Part shown: one piece after another, positions 17,827 to 26,473 of the stretch
Layout of the letters: every line of letters starts with the position of its first letter
How positions within the stretch are numbered: the first letter of the stretch is position 1
Source: Symmachiella macrocystis
GTDB taxonomy: Bacteria; Planctomycetota; Planctomycetia; Planctomycetales; Planctomycetaceae
Direction of reading: 5' to 3'
NCBI RefSeq assembly: GCF_007860075.1
Contig: NZ_SJPP01000001.1
Coordinates: 2,087,980 to 2,151,979 of the forward strand
DNA length: 64,000 bases
The notes under the pieces: generated by a model
What the model was told of the DNA's origin: nothing
Databases searched by the model: none
Seen by the model: only the letters and a program-made list of their open reading frames with translations
Made by a program: the position numbers and the translations under genes

Positions 17827-18918
17827 TTATCGCTCGTAAATCGGCAGAAATCGGTAATTCAACGCCAAAGCCAGCAGATTCATGGATGTGCTCAATGACG
17901 CTCCGAACTGACCTTGAAAGCTGCCATTGGCTTGTTGAACGGTCTTGAGTCGACGAATGAGAATCTTGTTCCACTTTTCCCAGGCTTCGACATCCCCTTG
18001 AAACAACGCTTGCGCCTGATAGTAGCGAGCGTATTCCGGCCAGCTGCTGGCTTCGGTTTCTAGTCGGTCGGTGAGATATTTGACGGTCGCTTTATATTTG
18101 TCCAAGTCTTTACGATGCGCGATGGCGTAGACCAAAGTGGCGATGGAACTTCGCGCCAACGATTCGCCAAACCCACCCAAGCCGGAATAGCCGACTTCGC
18201 CCGAACCGGACGTCATGCTGGCGAAATAGGCCACGGCTTTATCGATTGCCGTGTCGGGAACCTCAATCCCCGCGTTCCGCGCGGCGAGCAAACCGACCAT
18301 GACCGATCCACTCACCGAGGTATCCGCATCGTTGGAATCGGGCGAATACCTCCACGCATTGAGCGAGTTTTTTTTCTGCGACGTGATTGCTGCACGGACA
18401 GCCAACTCCAACGATTCGCCGATGGAGCGGGCGTTGTTCTTTTTCCCTACAGGCCACAAGTTGCGCTCATCAACTGCACCATAAGCCTCCGCCAGCCCCA
18501 ACATCGCGAACCCGTGGTGATACATGCTGTTGCCGAAAAAGCCGGTCCCCGCGTTTTGTTCGGAAATAATGCTCCGCAAACAACGCCGGATGTTACTGCT
18601 GTATTTTCCGTAATTTGGATCTTCTCCCGATGCGAGAAACACCATCAATCCTAAGCCTGTGACGCCGGGGCCGGTTTGACCATCGGACCAGGAACCGTCC
18701 GCCGCTTGTGTGGTGGCCAAGAATTGCAAACCCCGGTCATACATTTCACGGACATCGCGTGGCACGACGTCGCCGTGGCGGATACCCGGCAATGGTGCTT
18801 GCGCTTTCGCCGCGGCGGGCGCTAGAATCAATCCCCCCATCACTGCCGCAAGCAGCAGGTGCATGGCAAAGCGCGGCGAGCGGATGTGTCTCGGTTGTCG
18901 TGGGTCGGTTTGAGTCAT
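17827..18918 (-). CDS. secreted prenyltransferase/squalene-cyclase-like alpha-barrel protein
   Basis: I chose the ATG at 18918 (363 residues) because GGAAGG precedes it and a signal peptide follows within ~45 residues (A-A-V-M-G-G-L-I-L-A). The longer TTG start at 18972 would overlap the upstream gene. The mature part has alpha-hairpin repeats with A-D-G-S-W and A-N-G-S-F at their turns, like the QW-type repeats of squalene cyclases and related alpha/alpha barrels. The D-x-D-D-type acid motif of true cyclases is not evident. Enzymatic function is therefore doubtful. Many planctomycete paralogs are secreted proteins of unknown role. Confidence 0.75.
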   Translation of the reverse strand: MTQTDPRQPRHIRSPRFAMHLLLAAVMGGLILAPAAAKAQAPLPGIRHGDVVPRDVREMYDRGLQFLATTQAADGSWSDGQTGPGVTGLGLMVFLASGEDPNYGKYSSNIRRCLRSIISEQNAGTGFFGNSMYHHGFAMLGLAEAYGAVDERNLWPVGKKNNARSIGESLELAVRAAITSQKKNSLNAWRYSPDSNDADTSVSGSVMVGLLAARNAGIEVPDTAIDKAVAYFASMTSGSGEVGYSGLGGFGESLARSSIATLVYAIAHRKDLDKYKATVKYLTDRLETEASSWPEYARYYQAQALFQGDVEAWEKWNKILIRRLKTVQQANGSFQGQFGASLSTSMNLLALALNYRFLPIYER

Positions 18919-18968
18919 CAAGTTCGTGCCTTCCGGCAAATGGTCGAATAATAAATGCACCTTCGAGA

Positions 18969-19853
18969 TCAAGGGATATACCCCTCGCGTTTGAGTGTCT
19001 GCCGCATGCCCTTCCCTTGCCTCATCTGTGGTTTAAAAACCTCCCATTGCGCGTCGTCAAAAATCTGCTTGAGTGTTGCCTCGGGGATCTGGGAGGCGAA
19101 ATACCAAACTACATATCGGTCGTATTGCCCGAATCGCAGCGGTGGTGGGGCGACCTCTGAAATTAATTTGATCAATTGGCTACGCTGCGCCTCGGTCAGG
19201 GGCATGCGGCGTTCCAACAAACTGACCGCTACCGCTACCTGGGCCTTGAAGCGGAAATTGCGCCGCTTGAGTTCGGCACGGTCATATTTTACCCGTTGCT
19301 TGGGCGTCAATGTGCCGCGGATTGTTTTGTGAAACAATGAATCCGTTTCGAATAGTCCAGAACTGACTTTTTGTTGCAGCGGTTGGATCTCCTGCCAGAT
19401 ATTTCCAAACGCATTGCGGTCGTTGCGGACGGCCATGAATTTGGCACGCATTTTTTCGACATCGTCATAAAACCGTTTGATGTCGCCCGCGGCGGCCAAC
19501 GACAGTTTCCGTTTTTGAGTCTGATCGAGTCTGCAGATGCGGTGGATTTCGTTCATCCGCATCGTCAATTGCGAGTCCAGCCGCTTGCGAGCTTGCCGTG
19601 CATTGCCATTGCCGCGAAAGACCCATTGATCGAATTGATCGGGATTGATTTGAAACCGATTAACGGCCACCGGCTGCGGCGCGTCTCCATCCACCAAACC
19701 ATCGTCGTCTTGTCCACAAGCCGTCCCACTCCAGAAACCGGACAGCAACAGCAACCCGCCCCATAACGCGCGACGCAGAAACTGCGCCACCTCAGTCCGT
19801 CCACGAAGTGGGCGGGAGGGTAATGTTCGGGTTGTTGTGACGTCGGTCTGCAC
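18969..19853 (-). CDS. secreted helical protein of unknown function
   Basis: This 294-residue product starts at GTG, with AAGGAACC upstream. The N-terminus has a hydrophobic segment (G-G-L-L-L-L-S-G-F-W) ending in a possible signal-peptide or lipobox-like A-C-G. The body is helical and basic, with a segment L-D-Q-T-Q-K-R-K-L-S-L-A-A. It resembles the next gene upstream (19883-20941), in which M-S-P-Q-Q-R-E-Q-V-A-V-A-A occupies the same place. The pair look like paralogs. I recognise no named family. Confidence 0.7.
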   Translation of the reverse strand: MQTDVTTTRTLPSRPLRGRTEVAQFLRRALWGGLLLLSGFWSGTACGQDDDGLVDGDAPQPVAVNRFQINPDQFDQWVFRGNGNARQARKRLDSQLTMRMNEIHRICRLDQTQKRKLSLAAAGDIKRFYDDVEKMRAKFMAVRNDRNAFGNIWQEIQPLQQKVSSGLFETDSLFHKTIRGTLTPKQRVKYDRAELKRRNFRFKAQVAVAVSLLERRMPLTEAQRSQLIKLISEVAPPPLRFGQYDRYVVWYFASQIPEATLKQIFDDAQWEVFKPQMRQGKGMRQTLKREGYIP

Positions 19854-19882
19854 CGGCTTGGTTCCTTGTTGTTGGACGGCCG

Positions 19883-20941
19883 TTACTCAATCAATACGTT
19901 GACTCCGCCTTCAATGAGCACATCGCCTCCGCCACCCAAGCGTTTGGCCTTTTCCTGATTCTTAGGATTTTTAGCCTCGGGCAATTCAAAGTCGTCAACA
20001 ATTTCGTTGACGCGGCCTCGCCCAAAAATGCCAGCGTGTTGTGGTCCAATTCTTTGCAGCGTCCGCCAGACATCTTTTTGGTAGTCGTCTAAAATCGCCA
20101 TGAGCGACCCGCTGGAGACTTGTGGGACGTACATGGGGTTGCTCATCAACACTTCAACTGTCTGGCCGTACTGATCCCGCCAATTGTCTTCCAGCGCTTT
20201 TTGAAGTTTTGTACGTTGCTCCTCTGTCAGGCGTAACTTCTCGTCAATGCGGGCCACAAAAAACTGGACGGTCGCCTGCTGAAACCGCTCTTCGCGCTTG
20301 GTGAGCTCGTCGAGGTATTGAGCGGCCTGTTCGGGACGTAAATTTGTATCGACCAGTTTCTTGATTTCCGCTTGCACCGTTGCCCGCTGGTCGACACTCA
20401 AGGTCGCTTGACCGTTGATGAGCCCTCCGCCCCGCGCGCGACGGTTCTTTTTCTTACTGAGTTTCTCAATGAAGACGTCTATCGATTCCACAGCTGCAAC
20501 CGCCACTTGCTCACGCTGCTGCGGCGACATATCGCAGATGCGGTTTGCGTAGGCCAGCTCGACTTTATACAAATTCCTGAGTTGCGTACGGACTTGATCC
20601 GCCCGCATTGCTCGACCGTTTTGTAGAAAGATGACGTCGGCGGCAACTGCATCAGCTGCTGCCGGGCGTTTCGGCCTTGGTTTTTTGGCAGCGGCCTTCA
20701 ACTTCTTTACCACAGCCGCGCGCTTAGCCGCCGCTGCGGCCTGCTGTGCCGCTGCCTGCTTTGCCACTGCGGCTTTTGCCTTCTGTTGAGCATCGTTCCG
20801 CGCAGCCACTTCGGTTACGGTCGCCTTCTTTTCGTCGGCCGTATTTTTCTTCGCAGCAGCTTCCTCGCCTCGCGCCGCAGGACTGCCAAAACCAAGGCAG
20901 AAACAAACTGCGAGGAGGATTGCTCGCATTGGGTATCGCAT
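19883..20941 (-). CDS. secreted Ala/Lys-rich helical protein
   Basis: A 352-residue protein with a signal peptide (A-I-L-L-A-V-C-F-C-L-G-F, cleavage near A-R-G-E-E) and GGAAGGAAG before the ATG. Residues ~25-95 are a low-complexity Ala/Lys/Gln stretch likely to be an extended or coiled linker. The rest is helical with L-T-E-E-Q-R-T-K-L-Q-K-A. That pattern is shared with the downstream paralog and with Spy/LTXXQ-like proteins, but I would not assign it to that family. It is the first gene after the large membrane protein at 20959-24228. Confidence 0.7.
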   Translation of the reverse strand: MRYPMRAILLAVCFCLGFGSPAARGEEAAAKKNTADEKKATVTEVAARNDAQQKAKAAVAKQAAAQQAAAAAKRAAVVKKLKAAAKKPRPKRPAAADAVAADVIFLQNGRAMRADQVRTQLRNLYKVELAYANRICDMSPQQREQVAVAAVESIDVFIEKLSKKKNRRARGGGLINGQATLSVDQRATVQAEIKKLVDTNLRPEQAAQYLDELTKREERFQQATVQFFVARIDEKLRLTEEQRTKLQKALEDNWRDQYGQTVEVLMSNPMYVPQVSSGSLMAILDDYQKDVWRTLQRIGPQHAGIFGRGRVNEIVDDFELPEAKNPKNQEKAKRLGGGGDVLIEGGVNVLIE

Positions 20942-20958
20942 CGTGAACTTCCTTCCGG

Positions 20959-23900
20959 TTATCGACTCGGGCGTTCGAGTTGATTGAAGTACTCGTCCAA
21001 ACCGGCGCGGAATTCTTCGGGCAACCCCGATCCCGTTTCGCCCGTCGCTTGTTGCGCGCCATGATCTTCGCGAACTTCTTTCTCGTTCACGCCGCTGCCG
21101 ATCAGCGCGATGGCCGCGTCCTGTGTGTCGCCGCCACCGCCGCCACCCGGGTTGGAACCCCCGCCGCCACCGCTCCCGGGCTTGATCCGTTTCGAGGCCA
21201 ACAGCAGTTCAATGACCTCCGTCTCAGCGGCAATCGCGGGTGCATCGGTATTCGGCGATGCCAGAATTTCGGCCGCTTCCTGCATGACTGCGGCGACTTT
21301 TTGCATCAAGGCAATTTCCTTACCGAAGAGTTGTTCGCCATCCTTCAGAGCGCGAATCCGTTTCTCCACATCTTCGATCTTGGCTTTCAATCCCTTCTGA
21401 GTATTCGCCAGCTTATGCGCTTCGCCTTCATATTTTTCTTCAGCCAGCGCGGCTTTTGCCTGCTGGGCAACGCGCGTATCCTCGCGGAGGTTGATTTCCG
21501 CTTCTAAGACCTGCAGCACCGCCAGGATGATCGAAGGGGGTAAGCTGCCTTTCGATTTGCATCCCGGACATTGCCCGGCACAGGCAGGGTCGACCAAGTC
21601 TTCGGCCCAACGGTCCAGCGAGTCGGACCAATACTCGGCTTGCGCGATCGAGAGTCCATGTTCTTTGGGAAGGTCATCTCCCAATTGACGCAGGTTGCCA
21701 ACGACATCCTGTTCCTTCATGTCTTCCAATGTCGACTTAAATTTCATCATCTTGCGGCGTTCAAAGTAAGCCTGCATGTCGTCCATGATCACCGACACGT
21801 TTTGGCTACTTTGTTCTTCGCGGCCGGAAAGACCGGTGAACACTTCGCGACTTGGCTTTTTAATACGCGAAGTCGCCACGCCGAAGGCTCCATCGATCTG
21901 GTCACCGATTTTGCCGGCGATCTTGTACTGTTCACGAGACGCCGCTTTGAGCCGTTTGACCAACGTGCTGCCTTCGAGATTGGCCAGAATGTTGTTCAAC
22001 TCATCAGCAATGCGGTCAAACTCGGCCAACAAGTCTTCCTGTTCGGCGATCGCCTCGTCCATCTTCTTTTTCTGCGGCGGTTTTTTGCCGCTGGAAGGCC
22101 CGCCGCTATCCATCAATGTGGTTACGGGCAACTTCAATGACGGGCTGCTCGGATTCTTCGGTTCTTGTTTTTCTTCCGGCTTTTTATTCTTGTCCGCCAA
22201 CTGCTGCGACGATTCCACGTCGGAGATTCCCGGCACGGCTGTCGGCTTCGCGTCTTTGTCTTCTTTGGTCGGAGCCGGTTGTCCCGATTTGATGTCGCGA
22301 ACATTCCCAATCGTGGGAGCCTTATTGGCCGGCTGGTTGGATGCGGTCTTTTGGGCTTTGGATGCTTCTTTGAGTAGGTCCGCCACCGAGGGCATACGAT
22401 TGTCCGAAATGTCTTTAAGAATCTGCAACATTTCGGCCCATTGTTCCAGATGTCCCACACCAAATTCCGGGTTGCGCGAAGCTTGGCGAATCAACTCCGT
22501 GCCGCTGTCGGTCAAACTCGACAGGCGGCGTCCATTGGCTCGCTCCGCTGCAGCTTGGCGGTCAATGCGTTCCCGGTTTTCCGGCTTGTCCAGATCGTCC
22601 GGGGTGAGTTCACGCAATTCCTTGTTGACCCCATACAATTGCAATTCGCGGTCACGAACTTCCAACGACTGGCGATGCCAACGACTCAGTTGGTCGGTGA
22701 GCCAAATCGCGTGCTGCTCGGCATTGAGCACGTACATCACGTACTCGGGCGAATAGACTCGCTCACGGCCGGGGAAGTAATCCTCGACGAAGATGCGGAG
22801 GCTAATCGGTTGTGGCTCGATCCCCTGCGATTGCGCGGAGAAGGTGCCGGTGATATCAAGAGCGGCCAGTTCGCTGCCGCCGGCGGCGAGAATGCGTTCC
22901 CCTTCCGCCCGGTTTTCGACAAGTGTTTCATCCAGACCTTGCCATTCCATGCCGATGCGGCGAACGCCGAAGTCGTCGCGGGCTTTGACCTGAAACGTCA
23001 GTTGTTCCGAATCGAGCACCACTCGTTTTCGCGGCAGGTTTTCGCAGGAGAGTGTCGGGGCCTCATCGTCGTGTGCTTTGACCATTAGATTAAACGGCTC
23101 TTTGCCGGCCAAACCGAATTCGTCGCGCCATTCGATCACCAGCTCGCGCGATTCATCGGCGGTCACCGGGATGCCCGCAATGTCAGCCCCTGAGGCTTTG
23201 ACCGGTTGGCCATTGACCGAAGCGGCCAACAAATTGCGTCCGGCTGTCATCGAAAACGTGGCTTGGCTGCCTTTGACCATTGAGATCGATCCGCCACGGA
23301 CGTCGCGTTCAAACGGCTTGTCTTGCTCTAAATAGTCCGGCAATCGCACGTTGGCAACGACCGAAGTCAACTCGGGCCGCAGTGTCGGGCGGATCAACAG
23401 ATTTTGTCGCGAATCACCAATACGAACCTTCATTGGCCCGTCGTCGATCTGGGGCGGAATTTCAAATTCGTAGGCACCATCTTTCAACTGCGCGGCAATC
23501 GCTTGTTGCCGCCCCACTTGAATCTCACCCTGCAACGGCTGCCACTTCGAGTCGTCCTGCAGGACAATCTGCAATTGGTGCGGTTCACCATGGGCGATGA
23601 CCAATTCTGCCGGCAAAGCTTCGACGGCGGCAAAGGTGTAGCGGGGGGTGTTGTTCCAGGGCGTGAGCAAGCGCGCCCAGGCATTGCTGGCAGCTGCCGG
23701 AACAAAGAGCAACAAACCAGCTGCAATGGCAACGGCGCCAATCGCCAGTCCGCTCCACAAGCGATGCCGCGTTCGTGGAGTCGCGGTTTGAAAATTCTTG
23801 TTGCGCGCGTCCTCGGCAACCTGAACGATCGCCGCTTCACACAGCGTGCGCGAGCGGGCTTGTTCGGAATCGCTCCGGACCAATTCGATGATCCCCAGCA

Positions 23901-24228
23901 GGTGATCGCCCAGCAGCATTTTCTTGCCCAGCAATCGCGCCAATTGATCCGGGCGACGTTGATTCCAAATCCAGCGATGCAAATACAACGGCACAATCAA
24001 ACACGCCCCCAGCGCCGCGAAGAAGACACCCAATCGCAACGCCTGCGGCGTATCCCACAAGCGGTCCAGCACGAAGACCGACAAGAAGGCTACGACCACA
24101 GCGAAGACGGCCACGCAGGCGGCTTCGATCATTTTGATCGTCCACACCCGGCGACGAAATTCGTCGAGCTGGGAATTGAGTGACGGCGGCAGTTCCAAAT
24201 GGTGAGTGGGCTTGGAAACAGTGCTCAT
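20959..24228 (-). CDS. large membrane protein with coiled coils and a cysteine cluster (MoxR operon)
   Basis: The start at 24228 is preceded by AAGGAA at a good distance; the upstream in-frame start at 24249 is less likely. The product is 1089 residues. Two or three membrane helices lie in residues ~30-95 and another near 165-185. A long periplasmic region with Ig-like stretches follows, then helical coiled-coil regions rich in Glu/Lys/Gln and a Lys/Pro-rich linker. Near residue 920 there is C-A-G-Q-C-P-G-C, a possible zinc or metal site. The C-terminus has glycine runs. The architecture resembles DUF4175-type proteins, but that is not certain. Proteins of this type typically accompany MoxR/VWA operons. 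Confidence 0.75.
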   Translation of the reverse strand: MSTVSKPTHHLELPPSLNSQLDEFRRRVWTIKMIEAACVAVFAVVVAFLSVFVLDRLWDTPQALRLGVFFAALGACLIVPLYLHRWIWNQRRPDQLARLLGKKMLLGDHLLGIIELVRSDSEQARSRTLCEAAIVQVAEDARNKNFQTATPRTRHRLWSGLAIGAVAIAAGLLLFVPAAASNAWARLLTPWNNTPRYTFAAVEALPAELVIAHGEPHQLQIVLQDDSKWQPLQGEIQVGRQQAIAAQLKDGAYEFEIPPQIDDGPMKVRIGDSRQNLLIRPTLRPELTSVVANVRLPDYLEQDKPFERDVRGGSISMVKGSQATFSMTAGRNLLAASVNGQPVKASGADIAGIPVTADESRELVIEWRDEFGLAGKEPFNLMVKAHDDEAPTLSCENLPRKRVVLDSEQLTFQVKARDDFGVRRIGMEWQGLDETLVENRAEGERILAAGGSELAALDITGTFSAQSQGIEPQPISLRIFVEDYFPGRERVYSPEYVMYVLNAEQHAIWLTDQLSRWHRQSLEVRDRELQLYGVNKELRELTPDDLDKPENRERIDRQAAAERANGRRLSSLTDSGTELIRQASRNPEFGVGHLEQWAEMLQILKDISDNRMPSVADLLKEASKAQKTASNQPANKAPTIGNVRDIKSGQPAPTKEDKDAKPTAVPGISDVESSQQLADKNKKPEEKQEPKNPSSPSLKLPVTTLMDSGGPSSGKKPPQKKKMDEAIAEQEDLLAEFDRIADELNNILANLEGSTLVKRLKAASREQYKIAGKIGDQIDGAFGVATSRIKKPSREVFTGLSGREEQSSQNVSVIMDDMQAYFERRKMMKFKSTLEDMKEQDVVGNLRQLGDDLPKEHGLSIAQAEYWSDSLDRWAEDLVDPACAGQCPGCKSKGSLPPSIILAVLQVLEAEINLREDTRVAQQAKAALAEEKYEGEAHKLANTQKGLKAKIEDVEKRIRALKDGEQLFGKEIALMQKVAAVMQEAAEILASPNTDAPAIAAETEVIELLLASKRIKPGSGGGGGSNPGGGGGGDTQDAAIALIGSGVNEKEVREDHGAQQATGETGSGLPEEFRAGLDEYFNQLERPSR

Positions 24229-24277
24229 GGCCGTGTTCCTTGAGAGCATGAGGAAATGGTGTTTAACCGCAGTATTA

Positions 24278-26473
24278 TCATATCAGCCCGGCCGCCTTGC
24301 GTCCTACCCAAAATACGCCAAACAGGGCGATCAGACAGGCTGCCGGGATCGGATGACTCCACAACTGTACACGCCGCACCGAGGCGGGTGGATCTGGTAG
24401 TGCAGCCAATGAGTTCATGACATCATCGATTTTGCCCGCTGCGATAACTTTTCCGCGGGTGACGCGGGCCAATTCGTCCAAGACTTCCGGCCGCGCCGGC
24501 CGGCCGGCCCGTTCGTTGGCCACCCCTTGAACGAAAAACGAGGTTTCTAAGGTTGTGCCAGTTTGCTTGCAGGACAGCACCATTTCGTGCTGACCTGGCT
24601 CAGCGGTGGTGAACCGACCCGCGAAGGCGCCCCATTCATCCCCCGCCGAAACAAACCGCACGGTTTCCAGTTTTCCGGAGGGAGAAGTGATCCGGGCAAC
24701 AACGTCTCCCTTGGTCAATGGTTCGCCGCTCTTCTCCATCACGTTGGCATTAAACATGACCGTTTGATCGATTTGTGGTTGGTCGGGCGAGTAGTACAAC
24801 CGCATCGATTCGCCTTTGGCCATATTGCGCTGGTACGCCATCCAGCGGACCACCTGACCCCAGAAACGATAGTGGTATTTGTCCTCCACCCCTTTCCGCC
24901 AGCGCCAGGCGCCGTCGGTTCCCATAAATAAAACTTTGCCGGCACCATAAGTCCGCGTCACCAGCAAGGGCACGCGGCCATTTTTGTTGGTTTCACTTTC
25001 GTGGACGCTCAGCACGTCGGTCCCTGCTCGTGCGCGGAGCACAGGTGCGTGCCATTGAAAGCCGGGCAATCCGCTCCAGACTTCGATATTGTCCTCGCGC
25101 GTGTCGGCCAGTTTGGTTAACAAACTCCGCCGGCCCAATTCGGTCAATTCAAAATGACTCGGCGTTCGCGAACCCCACCCCCCCGGTTGCGCTTCGTCGA
25201 GAACCACTGGATACAACGCATCCAACTCAGTTTCCAACAACGAAAATTGCCGTCCGTAAAACCCGGGCATGAACACCAAGCCGCTCGCCTGATGTTCGAC
25301 AAGCCCTTTGAGCAATCGGCACTGTTCGACGGTCAACTGCCCGTCATCCAATCCCACATCGCCCAAGAAAACCACATCGTACTTCGAGAGTTCGTCCAGC
25401 CCGTCGGGGAACTCCTTGATGTAATCCCGATTGCCGCCGCCGACCTTGCTCAGGCCGGGGTGAAACAATAGGCAGGAAACCTCGACGCCCGGATCACGTG
25501 ACAGGGCGTTGCGCAGGTAACGGTATTCCCAACGCGGGTAGGATTCGACAACCAGCACCCGCAGTTTTTCTTCGCGGATCGATATCGGCGCGGAAAGCTC
25601 ATTGTTGTCGGTCAGCGATTCATCGTGATGCGTGGGGACATTGACCGTGAGTTGGTAATCGCCGATTTTCTCCGGCTTCCAGATGATCCAATCGCTCGTG
25701 CGGCCCATGGCCTTGACGTTGACTTCTTTCTGCAACTCCTCACCATCGGATGTCCGCATGGTTACTGTTGCGACGTGATCGCGCGGCAGCGAACTGTTGA
25801 TGGAAAACGGAATGCGGACCGATTTACCGGCCACGCCAAACGTGGGCGCATCGAGGCTCAATAATTCCACATCCGGTAACGGGATCGAGCTCCCGACTGG
25901 AACCGCGAAAATGGGGACCTCTTTCAGCCGCATGCGGGTTGCCGCCTGCACGGGCGGCGGGCCTTCGTTCCAATCCCCATCCGAGGCAAAGACCACGCCC
26001 AACAAATTGGTTTGTTTCTCCATAACATCATTGAGCGGTTGGTACAGATTGCTTCCCGAGCTTTCCGGGGTCGAGAATGGTTGCAGGACCACGTCGATCC
26101 GCTCGTGCAATTTGTGCCATGCCGCGGATTCTGTCAGCGGAGCGATGGCGTCGCGACGTGTTGTCAGCGCATCGCCCGATTGCCCAGCGTTTTTGACATC
26201 CCGCGTTTCCATGCTCCGCGAGTCATCCCAGAGGACCACCACCGACGGCTTTTCATCCGGCAAGAACTCTTCGATGTATTCCGGCTGGTTGAACATGACT
26301 GCCGCAAAGATCACCAACAACAGCCGTAACAACTCCAGCAAACCGAATGTCCGTTGGTAGCCGCTGCGGCGCCAAGCGGCGTAACAATAGGCGGCTGTCA
26401 CCAGCACCACGACGATGGAGATGCCCAACGACCAACCGGTCCACTGAAATGTCAGCGTGCGTGTGGTGTTCAT
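24278..26473 (-). CDS. membrane VWA/glutamine-amidotransferase-like protein
   Basis: The ATG at 26473 overlaps the stop of the upstream gene by four bases (ATGA) and follows AAGGAG, so I prefer it to the longer start at 26566. The product is 731 residues. Two N-terminal membrane helices are followed by a von Willebrand A-like strand with a MIDAS-like D-D-S-R-S. The middle has a class I glutamine-amidotransferase-like fold (V-L-V-V-E-S-Y-P-R-W-E-Y-R-Y-L) without an evident catalytic cysteine. A C-terminal membrane helix ends the protein. Members accompany MoxR ATPases and DUF58 proteins, and their role in the envelope is not established. Confidence 0.85.
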   Translation of the reverse strand: MNTTRTLTFQWTGWSLGISIVVVLVTAAYCYAAWRRSGYQRTFGLLELLRLLLVIFAAVMFNQPEYIEEFLPDEKPSVVVLWDDSRSMETRDVKNAGQSGDALTTRRDAIAPLTESAAWHKLHERIDVVLQPFSTPESSGSNLYQPLNDVMEKQTNLLGVVFASDGDWNEGPPPVQAATRMRLKEVPIFAVPVGSSIPLPDVELLSLDAPTFGVAGKSVRIPFSINSSLPRDHVATVTMRTSDGEELQKEVNVKAMGRTSDWIIWKPEKIGDYQLTVNVPTHHDESLTDNNELSAPISIREEKLRVLVVESYPRWEYRYLRNALSRDPGVEVSCLLFHPGLSKVGGGNRDYIKEFPDGLDELSKYDVVFLGDVGLDDGQLTVEQCRLLKGLVEHQASGLVFMPGFYGRQFSLLETELDALYPVVLDEAQPGGWGSRTPSHFELTELGRRSLLTKLADTREDNIEVWSGLPGFQWHAPVLRARAGTDVLSVHESETNKNGRVPLLVTRTYGAGKVLFMGTDGAWRWRKGVEDKYHYRFWGQVVRWMAYQRNMAKGESMRLYYSPDQPQIDQTVMFNANVMEKSGEPLTKGDVVARITSPSGKLETVRFVSAGDEWGAFAGRFTTAEPGQHEMVLSCKQTGTTLETSFFVQGVANERAGRPARPEVLDELARVTRGKVIAAGKIDDVMNSLAALPDPPASVRRVQLWSHPIPAACLIALFGVFWVGRKAAGLI

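Noticed and set aside
23404-24183. 259-codon plus-strand ORF
   Set aside because: It lies antisense within the large MoxR-operon membrane-protein gene.
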